A DNA stretch of 64,000 bases from positions 2,916,501-2,980,500 of the forward strand of contig WPIO01000009.1 in the NCBI GenBank assembly GCA_009760855.2, given 5' to 3'. Of this stretch, positions 10,546 through 22,569 are shown in pieces; position 1 is the stretch's first letter, and each line of letters starts with the position of its first letter. The translations under genes were made by a program, and so were the position numbers. This stretch comes from Cristatella mucedo. Its lineage: Eukaryota; Bryozoa; Phylactolaemata; Cristatellidae. The notes beneath the pieces are model-generated. The model made no database searches and was not told where the DNA came from. It worked only from the letters and a program-made list of their open reading frames with translations.

Positions 10546-12285
10546 TATTTATTTTGAGGGTGGAGAGTCTGGGAAACCGGCAGCGATATTTCGCCTAACT
10601 TTAATAGGGTGCTGCATTAAGACGGCGTTTTTACTGCGAAATACGTAATCAGCGAGCTGCAAGAAGGGCGGTGATACTTAAAGCCTAACGAGGTCAAGTG
10701 TCATCGTTAATGCTTATCCTTGCTGCAATTGTGCATGCTACCGCTAACGGATTGACGCGCTTCCTTTGCGGGATATGTAAAGTGCTGAAGAGAGATATTT
10801 AGATCTCTTGGGGAGTCGTATAATTATTTCATTACTTTAAGGAGTCTTAGATAGGGGAAAATACTGTCAACAGGTGGGGCCACTTTAGAGATTGCATCAG
10901 AAATACGTCTGATTGACTGAGTAAACGTTACCGTTCGATCATAGCGTGCTTGTCTCGTTCTAGAATTCGTGCCTGCTGTTTCAATCGACTGGCTGCTGGC
11001 ACGGCTCTGCTAATAAACTTGTGCAAATGCCAACCCAAAGATGAGTGATTTAATAGAGAAAAAATGTGTTCATCTCGACCAAACAAGGAACTCGCCTGCA
11101 AACTTCGTAAACCGAATCGACTGAAACGGTGGCTTGCTAAATAAGCCGAATTTTGCTGTCTACGTATTTATTACTCGTGGTTCTTGAACTATCACTGTTT
11201 GGAGTCGCTTATATAATAGCCCATGTTCAAGCAGCATAAAAAGCAGAAGCCGTGTAATAGGCAGTGAGTAGGTGCCTAAGCAGTTGAGCTTGTTTGATCT
11301 CTGTACTGCGAGTCTCACGAGAGCTGTTGTACGTCATTGCTGGCTCTGGAAATCTGTAACCTCAGTTTCTTTCTAATAGACTTCTCAACGCTAGGGATAC
11401 GGACTTAATACGTAAAAATGTGGGCACTCTTAAGTTGCTGCCGTGTTTCGCTACTGTCGGCAAAAAATCGTGTCTCCGCCGGTATAAGCCAACGACTCCT
11501 GAATGCCTGACGTAATGTGCACGAACATGAGTTACGATCTGACCAAATATTGACAAAAATATCTGACCCGTATTCCTCAAAGTCTCTCATTTTTGCAAGC
11601 AGTACCCCGTGTTTCTCTCTTCTAAGTATATCGGCAAAGGTCTTTATGGTTGAAGCCCTTGCCCAGTCCATCCTGTATTTCTGTATTTGCAAAATCAAGC
11701 CAAACCATTATCAGAGTGAACCTTTCATTGCAAGTGTTTCGAGTGGCCATCCAGATAAGCAGCATGCTCGATGCATCGTGAATAGTCAGAGATTATGATA
11801 GAGTAGCTGCCGCATCTATTTACACATTCGCTGTAATGTAATTAGCGAACCTCTTTTGAGATAATGCTGAAAAATATCCCTCCTTCCTCAATAAGAGTGA
11901 TATGGACCAAAAACGATTTTTAGTTTTTCTTGCACTGCTCACCATAATCCTGCGTGAGTAGAAGAGACAGCGGCATTGCAATTAAAGGCTGGTTAACGAA
12001 TAAGAAGTGCATCAGTTGGCAGAAGTTACCGGCGTCGACTTCAAGGACGCCGCGAACTAAGCGCCGCTTTAATTTTCCCGTCCAGTACCAGCGTACGTCC
12101 TCCATGCATTGCTAAGGTCATTGCGTGCCCCACACATTTATCCCCGTTTGCTCGCATCCTCAGTTACAATAAAACGAGATAATACACAAGTTCGCATGGT
12201 AATTCACGAAGCGCGGCTTGTAATTATGCCGCGTTCATCGAGCCAGCTTCGAACGCACTGCCAATATCCTACGCGAAAGCGATGC
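10546..12285. other. Intergenic DNA between genes A and B
   Basis: No supported gene. A part at 10690-10830 looks like an old LINE/SINE tail (AAGTGCTGAAGAGAGATATTTAGATCTCTTGGGGAG). The minus-strand frame 11698-11405 (97 codons) is open but has no recognisable domain. Confidence 0.4.
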
Positions 12286-12685
12286 CGTTTCAGTCTAGCG
12301 ATCCGATAGCTGATACCAAACCGCTGAGCCTGAGTGCCCGCCATCCATCGCGCGCGCGCGCGAGAGCCGCCGCCGCTCCGCCGGAGGCGCCGCTCTCGCC
12401 GCTCCTCTTTCGCGGTCCAGCGACGCAAAAACGAGGCGCCAGCCGCCGCCGCCGCGAAATAGATAGCAATGGTGCGAAGTGGAATGCTGCCTGCGTTTCT
12501 TTTTGGACAAGCTCAGCTCAGCTCAGCTCGTTCGCCGCCGCTGAAGCAAAATATGAGCCCCTTCCCAAACTACGGTCGGCAGCACCGCTCTCGGCTCGCG
12601 TCGGCAGCGTCGGCGGGCGCGACGAAAAGCGAGTGCGACGAGCGACATCGACGTCGCGGCGGCGGCGGCTCGGCGACGATCGCTC
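12286..12685. other. GC- and CpG-rich stretch just downstream of gene A
   Basis: It includes (CG)n-like sequence at 12349-12363 and AGCTCAGCTCAGCTCAGCTC at about 12509. It may include the 3' UTR of gene A. Overlapping long frames on both strands reflect composition. Confidence 0.4.
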
Positions 12686-13002
12686 CTATTGCCGCGGAAG
12701 GTGTATGCCGTGCAGCTCTGAGGGCGAGCTGGTAACGTGCTGCGACAGCGATCCAGCGCGCGCCGCAGACGTCGGCGGCCGGTGCGCTCGAATCTGCGCG
12801 TACTTGATGTCGCCCCACGCCTTGTGGTGATATATCGCCTGCAGATGCTCGCATAGAGTCTCGTGCTCCAGAGAGGCCTGCGGGATGAAGAAGTTCCTCT
12901 TGTCGACCTCGGCTTTCGTGTCCACGTACGTCACGCGTCGGCTCTCAGCGTCGTAGTGCACCTCGCTCGACCACGTGACGGATCGCAGTATGAAGAGCGA
13001 TC
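12686..13002 (-). CDS. Gene A exon 3 (C-terminal)
   Basis: The exon starts after TTCCGCAG with GA, completing a Gly codon, and runs to a TAG. Residues LRSVTWSSEVHYD, FFIPQASLE, LQAIYHHKAWGD and AHRPP match gene B. After AHRPP the two proteins diverge and both stop within about 30 residues, so this is probably the true C-terminus. A further intron cannot be fully excluded. Confidence 0.75.
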
Positions 13003-13843
13003 CTGCGGAAGACAGCCCGCGAACTGTTAGTGTAAAGTACAACTAAAGATATAGGCTTAAAGGCGGCTTGCTCGACAGGCGCCTTTATGAGGGGGCAAAA
13101 GAGCGCTAGCAACATTCACTTCGGCTCGCAGTGGGAAATCAAGAAATCAGAGGTGTTCCTAGGGTTATTGAGCGCCCGAGGACGAAGGGCGCAGATGGCG
13201 CCACCCACACAGCACTTGATGGGCACCGATTTTGGCCCCCCTCATTCAGCACCCCCAATCCAGCGCCCGGGAACATTATGCCCCTCTGCTCCCCTTCGGT
13301 ACGCCTCACAAAGAAATGGCCGCTGCACGACTCAGACCCGCGACCTGGGCCGAGAAGCGCGAGCACCGCGTCCCAGGGCTAGGACCCAGGGCTACCTCTC
13401 GTACGCGAGAGCGACGTCTTCCGGTGGGCGTGCGATAAGCTTGCGCCTGAAGGTGGCGCTTCTGAGCGACATGGCTCGATGAGACCACTCAGGTGTTGCA
13501 TTTTTTTTAAAGGAAAGGAAATAAATGCAAATGCATGCTAAACCGAAAGCGCTCGACGATTGTCGAGGGCCGCCGCTCTCCCTAGGCATATGGCGGTGGT
13601 TTTGCCTGAGAGGAAAGCAGCGACTCGACCCGAGCGCTTCCGGATTTGAGCACCAGCCTCCCGCCGGCGTCCCTGGCCTCATCCCGAAAGAGAGGCAGAG
13701 GAGCCCGGCAGCAGCAGCGGCAGCGGCGGCGGCAGCGGTGAGCGGCGGCGGCAGCGGTAGCGGTGAGCGGCGGCGGCAGCGGTAGCGGTGAGCGGCGGCG
13801 GCGGCGGTGAGCGGCGGTGGCAGCGGCGGCGACGGAGTGGTGA

Positions 13844-13908
<65 letters not shown>

Positions 13909-16444
13909 CGTCGCTCACCGCTGTTATTCTCGCGAAGCACCAGCCACGCCCTGTACTTCTGCGCCCAGTGCATGTAGGTGAATGGCGGATTGGCCTGGCT
14001 GTTCGGCTCGCGGCAGAACTCGATGCCGTCGTAGAAGGCCATCGGAAAGGCTTTGGACGTGCGCTCGCCGAGCGCCGTCATCTGCAGGGCGTGCGGCTGG
14101 TCGGCCTCATCGTCCTTCAGGTCCTTAAAGTGGAGCACCGAGCCGGCGCCCTCGTACCACGGCTCTGAGTCGAGCTGGCCCGTGCGCGCGCCATAGTACG
14201 GCAGCTCGTAGTTGACGCTGCCGCCGTTCTCATAGCGGCAGTAGCTGCGGTACGACAGGCAGCCCTGCACCCAGCCGATGCTCCAGTGCTGCCGCTCCGC
14301 CTTGCGCGCCGGATCCATGAGCAAGCGCACCGTCGCCGACGCCCTAGAAGCGACGCGAGGCGAGCACCACCGGATGAGCTCTCTGCTGCTGCTTTCGACT
14401 CGCTCAACCTCGCTATACAGTCTTTATGACCGAGGTCGCGGGTTCGAGTCTAGCAGCGGTTGATCCTTTATCGTCAACTGCAAGCGGTGGCGATAGCCGT
14501 CTAGGCTATTCTGCCGCTACACGTGTACCCAGGCTAGATTCGGTTGGTAGGGACGTTACGGCTGTCATGAGATAAGGGTCGCCGGCTAGGACGGGACCTG
14601 ACCTATGGGCATGGCCGGATGTGCAGTGACGAGAGGTTACTGGGGCTCTTGGGAAATAGAAGTTGGCCGAGTAAGTCGTGGTTTTGGACGCTCCCGGTCT
14701 CGCCGAGTTAGGCGCCTGGATGGGTGCAGGCGTGCTCCGGCGATGCGGCCACGCACGCAAGGCAACGGGTGCCCAAGACCTGAGCGGAGCTGGATAGCAC
14801 ACTCGTCGTTGTGACTTATATATTCCGCATTCCCCTTGTAACGGGTTCGTGTCCTCCCGTGATATGGCCTCTTTCGGCGGAAGCTCTCGACTGTGGTAGA
14901 CGTCGACTCCGACCATCTCGGAGTACTCAGCTAGCCGGATCTTTGACGGCGTACGCTCGTACTGTTGGAACGGAGTTGGTGCAAAGGCGGGACTGCGGAA
15001 GCGGACTGAGCAACTAACACGTTTGTTCGCGCTTGCGGCGTCGTCTTGCGCCCCTACAGTTTATTTTATTCAGGACCCTCCCTGTAGACTTGTTTAGTTC
15101 CCCCTGCTGTTGTTGGCGCATGCGATAGTATAAAGAGGTTTAACCCAACGGCCGCTCGTCTTACCCTAGCTTAGCGGCATGGCGAGCGGCAGCGTGGCCT
15201 GAGCATGGCGGGGTTTGGCGGGAAATAGCCTCTGACCCCTGAATCTCGGCTACATACGAATGAGGCTGTTTAGTCAGCTAACGCACAGTATCGCAGATGG
15301 TGACACGACCCGGGTTTTCTTTACGAAAGTGCTTTTGCTTTCCTTAGCCGACCGAAAGTGTGGAAGAACGCGTTGCGTAAGAAGCTAGTATTACACTGCA
15401 TGCGGAATGTTAAGACGCGGTCGAAGCGCTGGTGTGGCCCACCGGTTAAGGTGCTCGCCTCAAACCAAGGTTGCCGTGAATGTATCTAACGACCGAGGTC
15501 GTGGGCACGAACCGTGCGGCGTATGTGAAGCGCTTGAATAGAGATCAAGTTCACTTAGGGCGCTATACAAATGAATTGTATTTTATTCGTTTACTTATAC
15601 GAGAGAAGCGCTTAGCGCATGTAAGTTGAACACTAGTGCAACGCAGTAGACATCAGCTACAGATATGCGAACGAAGCAGAGACGGCGAGTTACTATATAA
15701 TATAATCAGCGAGATAAGCAATGCTGCTCAAAGGTACGAACCAACGCAGGCGCTGTGGCCGGCGACCTAAAAAAACTCACCTGAATACCGGTGCGTACAT
15801 CGTGGCGAGGTGGCAGGCGCTATTTAGATGGACGTTGAATACAGAATCATGGCTCGTCGTGCTCGGAAAGCCGCACTCGAAGCGAGAAACCTCGAATCTA
15901 CAGAGCGAGCGGGCGCCGCCTTCTCGTCGCCTGCGACACCGCTCGCATCAGCTCGGCGAAATTCCCAGAGCTAGCGCGATGCTAGAAGATACCGGTGCGA
16001 TTGAGCGCGGCGGCGGCACGAGCGGCGGTAGCGGTAGCAAATGGGTCTAGGACGTCGACCCGCCCGCGCTAGCATACGATGAGCTTTCGATTGGCTTTCG
16101 CACACGCCCGAGAGCTCGCCATTGGCCGGCTCAGTCGGAGAGAGTTACCGGATCGTGTCACCATCGTGGCTTCGCTCGTGCGGCGGTATGAGCAGGCCGA
16201 GAGTGCCGGTCCGATAGACGCGAGGGATGTACTTATCGTAGTACGTCGGGCCTGCCTCGATGTAGTTGCCCAGCCAGCCGCGCGCCACCGGCGTCAGCTC
16301 GCCCGGTAGGTACTTCTGACTGTCGTAGTCGGCGCTCAGATTGTCCCGAGGGTCCTTCGACCGGAACTCGGTAATCACGTGGGGAAAGGGCAGACCGGTG
16401 ACGATCGACTCCACCTGCTCGACGGGCAAGGAGAATCGCCGCAT
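12686..16444 (-). CDS. Gene A: FAM78-like protein, three exons, complete
   Basis: Exons on the minus strand are 16444-16149, 14343-13919 and 13002-12686. They join in phases 2 and 1 to give 345 aa. Donors are CG/GTAACT and GCG/GTGAGC; acceptors are TTCTAG/G and TTCCGCAG/GA. The start Met (MRRFSLP) is chosen because the paralogue at 9843 starts almost level with it (LPFPHV follows 17 and 18 residues after the Met). Visible motifs are LPFPHVITEF near the N-terminus, GWVQGC at 122-127, NYELP at 143-147, PWY at 160-162, KYRAWLVL near the end of exon 2 and LRSVTW at the start of exon 3. This order resembles vertebrate FAM78A/B as I remember them (GWIQAC, WELP, PWYG, TWLVA, V-x-W). FAM78 has no known biochemical role; members are about 260-280 aa from memory. 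No signal peptide or membrane segment is seen, so the protein is probably soluble. Exon structure is well supported; the family link is by eye. Confidence 0.75.
13700..13911. repeat. CGG-type trinucleotide repeat in gene A intron 2
   Basis: Interrupted GGC/GGT/AGC units from 13700 become a nearly pure (GGC)n run at about 13847-13908. The pure part starts about 10 bases inside the intron donor of gene A. Read as protein it gives long Pro or Arg tracts that are not coding. Confidence 0.9.
13919..14343 (-). CDS. Gene A exon 2 (GWVQGC / ELP / PWY core)
   Basis: The exon opens after TTCTAG in phase 2 and ends AAC AGC G before GTGAGC. It carries the most FAM78-like motifs. The open frame that continues past the donor into proline codons is intronic CGG-type repeat read as protein. 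Confidence 0.8.
14405..14545 (+). mobile_element. SINE-2 copy
   Basis: B-box GGTCGCGGGTTCGAGTCTAG at 14430-14450, then AACTGCAAGCGGTGGCGATAGCCGTCTAGGCTATTCTGCCGCTACAC. It lies in gene A intron 1, next to the exon 2 acceptor. Confidence 0.65.
14546..15426. other. Gene A intron 1, GC-rich interior
   Basis: No gene or named element supported. Several frames are open on both strands because of composition. Confidence 0.35.
15430..15590 (+). mobile_element. SINE-1, tRNA head with an L2-type tail
   Basis: Head GTGTGGCCCACCGGTTAAGG and CTCGCCTC (A-box side), B-box-like GTGGGCACGAACC, then GTGAAGCGCTTGAATAGAGA...AGGGCGCTATACAAATG. The tail is the same hairpin type that ends LINE-A. Confidence 0.7.
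16149..16444 (-). CDS. Gene A exon 1
   Basis: This exon codes 98 residues plus two bases. It ends ATC CG before GTAACT. The stretch LPFPHVITEF and the IPRVYRTGTLGLLI segment match exon 1 of gene B (LPFPHVVTRF, FPRVYACGALGLIV). Confidence 0.75.
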
Positions 16445-16456
16445 GGCGGACGCCAC

Positions 16457-17290
16457 TGCCTAGTAGCAACCGAACAAGCGAGTAGAAGCGAAACGAGCCG
16501 CCTGGAGGCGGCTGCAGCCAGAAACCGTAGCGGGCATTGTCGTGACGTAACCGGTGCAGAGCCGTCACGCAGCGGCCGCCGGTGGATTCGGGGGCTGTTC
16601 TTCTAGCGAGCAGCGTCGGCGTAACTTGTGTTTCGCACGAGCTTTCGTGGGACATTTTAGACGATCTTTCTCGTGGGAGACGCGCTTGCGACGATTCCTT
16701 TGACTGAGCGTACGCACGCTCGCACATAACTCTAGCGTGCATCTGGCTGCACCGAAGAGCCAACGGCGCACAACGGTTCCCCAATGGTGCGTACCTTGAA
16801 CAGGAAGAAATGGCAAGCCGTAAACGATGCGATAAAATCCCATAGAAACTCAGTTTTCCCAAATGAGCTGGATTGATGAGATTCTAGCTGGTCAACCACA
16901 TGGCCGTCGGGATGCGCTCGGAATGCCAAGGGAGATAATGCGTGCAATCGAGTAGGCCATACAAATGGTGCAGCGCTCACCTCTCGAGGCTCACTGAAAC
17001 CCTAAGCAGCAGCGATCTCGGCAAATCGAGGCAAAGAAGAGAGAAACATTGATTTGATCAGTTGAGCAACGCCCTTGGTTGATATTTACAAGTGCGTAGG
17101 TGTACAAAGCTTTAAGTAAACGTTTGTTTTCAGTTAACTTTTGACCGAGTGACTATCGCTATCAGCTGATGTTGTACAGTCTCACGTTTTATTATTACCG
17201 TCCTCTTTTATCGTATACAAACAGAAGATTGCGAATCCTAATAGTGTCTGTGTTAAATCTTTAAGCCCAAAGCAAAGACTAGCTGATTTA
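16457..17290. other. Upstream flank of gene A
   Basis: Likely promoter and 5' UTR region of gene A on the minus strand. No core promoter element is convincing. GC-rich near the gene and AT-rich beyond about 17040. Confidence 0.3.
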
Positions 17291-17294
17291 ACAG

Positions 17295-17510
17295 CCTCAT
17301 TTATACAGTGGCAGGAGAGCCTCAAAAACCGTCATTGTCGCTTGCAGACGGCAATGAAGGATCTTCCACTAGTGCACTAGTCAAACCAAGGACCCGGGTC
17401 GCGAAGAACGAGTGCCTCACCCCTGGGTTAAGACCATGGGGTAAAGTAAAGGTCAGCTGGTACAGCAGCCTCATTTATACAGCGACAGGAGAGCCTTGAC
17501 GGTAATCGCA
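17295..17510 (-). mobile_element. SINE-2 fragments, reverse orientation, tandem
   Basis: Two partial copies: CTCATTTATACAGTGGCAGG at about 17300 and CTCATTTATACAGCGACAGG at about 17470, each the reversed 3' end. Between them lies the reversed tRNA-like head (CCCGGGTCGCGAAGAACGAG). Confidence 0.6.
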
Positions 17511-19640
17511 CGCTTGCAGCCTATTGGCAAATATGCAAGCCCTACATGCCTACATGCCCGTGAGCCTCTATTCAAGGCCCACGTTGAGAGGCATCCACAG
17601 ACAGCATAACGGGCGACATCAGGATATACAGAGCCTAACAGAAGCATCTTCGAAAATGTTTTCAATTTTGTCAAAGGCTTTCGCTTGCTTGACGGCTCAG
17701 TACCTTCGGGTCTCTGCCAGCGTCAGGTGTCGTAAAGATGTCGACGGCGAAGGTTTCCTAGGCGTACCTTCGAGGATGAGGGTTTTATGTTTTGACACCC
17801 AGGAGCTTGCGAAGGCAAACACAATTTGAGGCTTGGTTTTTATAGTTTTCGAATGCTATCTTTTCATGTAGAGAGTTTTTTGCAGTGTCATATTATATTC
17901 ATTACGGAAGCTAAAGTGCGAATAGAATATTCTGACAAAAAAAACTGCGTATAGTCTCTCACGTTGATAAAATAAAAATTGTTTGCGTTAACCTATTAGA
18001 AAGACTAAATAATGATTTAGTGCTTTGAAATGACTTCGCTCAAAGGCAACCTATTCAAGATAATTGCGATAGAAAATTTTCTATGTTACGAGCTTGTGAA
18101 GTGACCGAAACAGTTAAAAAGATCAGCATGGTTGTAGTTTTCTTCGCCGATTCAAGTTCACAATATTTCTTTCAATGCAGGTCAGTCGAAAGTTCTACAC
18201 AATTCATTTCATGAAGTTTGTAAGCATATGCGACAGGCGAGAAGTGTCCCAATTATATACTGCCATTGACGCTGACGACGAAAAAAGTGAAATTAGTGCT
18301 GAGAATTTATTTTAAAGGAACTATCCTATTTCCTCAAAGCAGCCAAGAGCAATTCATCCCAAGTTCTTTCTCAATTGACCATGCCATTACAGACACGCCG
18401 GCTTAACCTTGCACACTAATTGCTACCATCATTATGTAATAAGTGAATACTTATAGTTGGCGACCTATCAAAGATTACGCTATTATACTATACGAACTGT
18501 ATTCAGCTACAGAATATGCCTCTCTTATTGCTTTCAGACCGAGTATTTAAAAAACGATTAGCTAAAATAAATCCAATTAGGAATGAAGAGTTCACAACTT
18601 ATGAAAGTTAGGCTACTGCTTATGATTTAGGTTGCAATTTATCTTGTGACTTGAAAAAATTATATTTTGGACATTTATACAGAACCGGTGTGAATGAAGA
18701 GAATTTGAAATGCAACTTTACTAAGGCTGAGAGCCATACAACTATAAAACATTAACTGAAACCTATTTCTTTTGAATTTGAGTGAGAAAGCCGAAGCTAC
18801 AAGTCAAAAGTAAACTGCGGTATAGAAAATTGATGCAGGATTATACAATTTAAAAATCAATGGTAGAATTATGCATTAGAAATTTTTTTGCTTTACTTCA
18901 ACTTTATATCAACGATTGTTAGATAAATAAGACAGTACAGCACAAGCATGCAAATAAATAAAAATTAACTTCAAAAGTTGGATAATGTCTATGATAAATA
19001 ATAAAACCAAGATACGCAGACAATGTGGGGCCCATTTGCCATTAATAGTTATGGGAAAAGAGAAAAAATCGCGTAGCTAAGCAACTGCCATAACATTCAC
19101 TGTGGTGTGTTCAAAAACGTCTTCGTAAGTGCTTTTCCAGCATAAAGGTACCGGCCGGGGAGACAGCGGTGCTTCTGCAGATGGCACGTAGCCAACTTCT
19201 TAAACCTGAATCTGACATGAAAATTCACAAAAGTGCAAGGAGTTGGAGATGTGGTCATCAACCAAGTTATTTTATGAACAGGAAGCTCAGTTTCCGAACA
19301 GAAACGGCATGCAAAATAATTCGGCAAAATGATATTAAGGGCTAATGGTAAACACGATAACGTGTTTAGAAAAGCAAGCGAGAGCACACAACTGCACTAC
19401 GTAATGCAATCTTTGTCTCTAGGCAGTAACAGTTATTTCCTAACTGCTTATATTTAAGAAGTACAGAAAACGACAATTATTCCTCACAACTTTCCTGTCT
19501 GACTGGTACTGGGAATTATTTGAAATTACCCCGATTACGACGAGCAGACCGACAAATTCATGTTTCATGGCTCATATTTAGCAAGGAAAAAAATTGATGA
19601 ACCAAAAAAGATGTGTAGAATAAAATAAATTTGAGTCCTG
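17511..19640. other. AT-rich intergenic DNA
   Basis: No gene, RNA or element that I can support on either strand. Confidence 0.5.
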
Positions 19641-19644
19641 TACT

Positions 19645-19768
19645 TAGACCCGTAAGAGAACTTAATTTCTATCCAGGCACTTTACTTATGCCGCGGGACT
19701 TGAGCCCAAGATCTCGGTGATCAGAGGCGAGCACCCTAACCACTTGGCTAAACCAAAACGTCTGTATT
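19645..19768 (-). mobile_element. SINE-1, best preserved copy, reverse orientation
   Basis: On the minus strand: TAGCCAAGTGGTTAGGGTGC (A box), GGGCTCAAGTCCC (B box), then GTAAAGTGCCTGGATAGAAA and TTAAGTTCTCTTACGGG. The A and B boxes are spaced as in a tRNA; the tail is of L2 type. Confidence 0.75.
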
Positions 19769-19949
19769 TACTCTGAAGTCACGCAAAAGAGACGACTCAT
19801 CAGAATTGAAAGATGAATTGGTTTTCTAGCTTTGCACTATGCTGCATATTTATTACTCGAAAACCCCAAAACATAGTCCATTATTATATTGTAGTTATAC
19901 TGTCACTGTACAAGTATTCAAACTAAAGTTTATATTGGCGAAAGCTCTG

Positions 19950-20840
19950 GCATTAACGCTCAGAGTAAGCTCTCAACTTCTCCGTAAATTTGCTAATATA
20001 GGCTTCCGGGATATTGACTTTGAGGAAAAATCTGCATAGGATTTTAGAATTATTTGTTATGAGAGCCAGAACGAGCTGCTCATAGTGTTTAGCCATGTGA
20101 TGGTCCAGAAAGCCGCGAGTCACTGCAACGCAACTGTTCCAAGCCTCTTTTTCCGTTGTGTTCAGCTTCTTGGTGAATTCGTCTCGCAATTTTTATCAAT
20201 TAGGATAAACTCCTTGAGCGTAGATGGCAGAAGCTCAATATTGAACTGAGCACCACCAAAGTCTTTGAAAACATCGTTGAGGTCTTTCTGACTGGGAAGT
20301 ATGGTTTTCTATCATCAGCCGCATCTGTGAAATCGGAATTCGGACGTGCAATATCTTCGTCGCTACCTGACTTGCCGCTCTCTCCTGAAGATGGCTGGAT
20401 CTCTCTAAGGAGGGCCAGGTGCCGAGAACTTAGGGCAGCTGTGGTAGTGAGGCGATGAATGCAGAAATGTGTGGGCACGTGATGGGAGTCTCGCACTCAT
20501 CAGTTCGAAGTATGGAATGGTTCACCATGCTGAAGTAGCAGTTGCATTCAGCCGGTTCCTGCCAAATTCTCTGGTTAATTAGGATATTCCAACTGAATAG
20601 TTAACTTCCGAAAGAATCTTGGTAGACCTTGTGCATCTTAGCAGACGCTTTCACGGATTACTGGATACGTTGTCCACACACGTGTCAAGCTGCAGCGTCC
20701 ACTGAGTGGAAGCATCCTCTCGATGCCACGTCAATTTAACAGGGCACAGTTAATTATTTTTTCTCTTACTTTGCAATAGTACAGCACAAAGCATTCGCTT
20801 AAGGCACACGCACTTTTACATTTCTCGGGATACTAGATTG
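19950..20840 (-). pseudogene. Decayed transposon-like protein fragment (EAW...FLG...SLK family), copy 1
   Basis: The minus strand reads, across frameshifts, SDFTDAADDRKPYF, then KDFGGAQFNIELLPSTLKEF, then TTEKEAWNSCVAVTRGFLDH and MAKHYEQLVLALITN. This resembles a protein seen many times per genome in arthropods and other invertebrates that continues into a GERFHQD motif; here it stops before that point. I recall the family only as repetitive and of unclear class. A related copy lies at 50380-51110. Confidence 0.4.
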
Positions 20841-22565
20841 TAATATTATGTCGGCTTAAGCCTCAATAATTCGGGTAGCGGCACTAGGCGTGGCTATGTA
20901 TGCACACTTGACATTCGCACCGCGCCAAACTGAAAGATTGGAGAATTAGAAAAATAAATATCTATTCCCGACTAAATGAAAGAGGTTTTGCGAAAATACA
21001 AATATCTTCTAATTTTTTGGGGAAAAGAATTCGGAAAACACACTTTTTACTCAAGGAAAAATGAATTGGAGTTTAGTGCAACCGGCTATCAACATCCTTG
21101 GCTACTAAAATTCACTGAATTATGTACTGGTATGCACGCAAAGTACAGAGACGCTCACCGAAGAAGTGTTTTGTGACCAGTTCAACTTGGTGAAGGTAAG
21201 GCAGATCGGAGAAGTTGCGTCTTTAGCTGAGACTTAAATGATGCAAGATAATCGCAGGTGATACTCATAGCCAGGAGTGAGTTCCAGAAAGTAGTTGCGT
21301 TTATTCTGGAGGCTAGATCACAAAACCATTTTACTATAGTACATGTTACGGACAAATGACTAGATGCCGAGGAACTGGTGGTGCGAGTGGTATGATGTGG
21401 CAGCTACGCTCTTGACGGTAGACCGGAATGCATATGCCTGATGTCAGATGTCTCATGTCTACGTTACGAGCGGTACCCAGACTGATAGCTTGCTAAGAGA
21501 CTCTCAGCTAAAGGGCACCGAGTACGACCGCGTTGGCATACACATTGAATGTGTCGTAAATATAGCTATGCCACGTGTTAGGAATATTCAGCCCTTGTCA
21601 ACTACACCAATTGAATTGTCTTGACAAGTAAGGTATTGACGCTAAAAAATGTCCTAGAACAAAAAAGAACGCACTTTGCGATAGTTTTTATTTTAAAGGT
21701 TTCCTATTATGATTGCATTTATGTCTTGATTTGTTTTTCGTATTAAAATTACGACGCTGGATAGAGAATTATCCGAAGTGCACTCACTTCTTGAACGTAT
21801 CTCGGCGGCGCATGCCTACTAAGGAAACATTAAGGGGGAAAGAAAATTTCAGAAACAGCTGAAAAAGAAGAAAACACGACAGATCAATTTGTAGAAACAG
21901 AGCAAATGCAGAGTAATGTAAAAGCAGAGCCTGTGGCAAAGTAAGAAAGCACGTAGCAGAACTGAACAGCAGGAAATGAATTTAGAATCGGCCGCGGAAA
22001 ATATGGTCCCGCAAAGATGGTGATCGTAAATTTCGCCGACCTTCGAATGAGTAATTTAAAGAAATATATATCTAATTTATAATCTAGAGCAGACGGTAAG
22101 GTAATAGCAGGTAGGTTTTTCAGATTACCGAAACTAGGCAGAAATGCATGCATGTACTTGCGTCAGTAACATCACAAAGCCACACAGTCTAAACAGTGAC
22201 AGAAGCTTTCTAGAACGTACTTGAAGCCCAAGAGCTTTTGGTGTTGCTAATGCTGACAGATTAATTATCAGTCGATGACGAGGAAGGTAGAGGAATAGCT
22301 GTCTGAAATAGTAGAACAGTCAGCATGTTTGTAGCATAGAAATTAGCAAAATGGCTAAAAGGATGTGACAGAATTGACAGTAACAGAGATTTTTTCGTTA
22401 TGCAAGAGTTGTAGAAGTGAGTAAAAGTTATAGAAATGAGATCTCAATAACTCACTAGTTCTCTATAATCTGTAAGATCGTGATTCAGTTCTAGCTGAGC
22501 CACCGAAAAAAAGCTATTATTAACTGCAGCTGATGATGAAAATGGCTGCACGGTTTGTCAAAAAA
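20841..22565. other. AT-rich intergenic DNA
   Basis: Nothing supported. A weak LINE-A-like reversed 3' region may lie at about 21210-21480 (CAGATCGGAGAAGTTGCGTC, GGTATGATGTGGCAGCTACG), too decayed to annotate firmly. Confidence 0.35.
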
Positions 22566-22569
22566 TTCA

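Noticed and set aside
11405-11698. A 97-codon minus-strand frame (RREKHGVLLAKMRDFEEYGSD)
   Set aside because: It looks slightly protein-like but has no recognisable domain, splice context or paralogue. Upstream bases reading HSDNG are followed by a stop and do not make an integrase.
13679-14168. Poly-Arg frames on both strands
   Set aside because: They are translations of the (GGC)n microsatellite.
13392-14330. A 312-codon minus-strand frame with a long proline tract
   Set aside because: Only the first 137 codons are exon 2 of gene A. The rest is intron and CGG-type repeat, and the splice donor at 13918 matches that of the paralogue.
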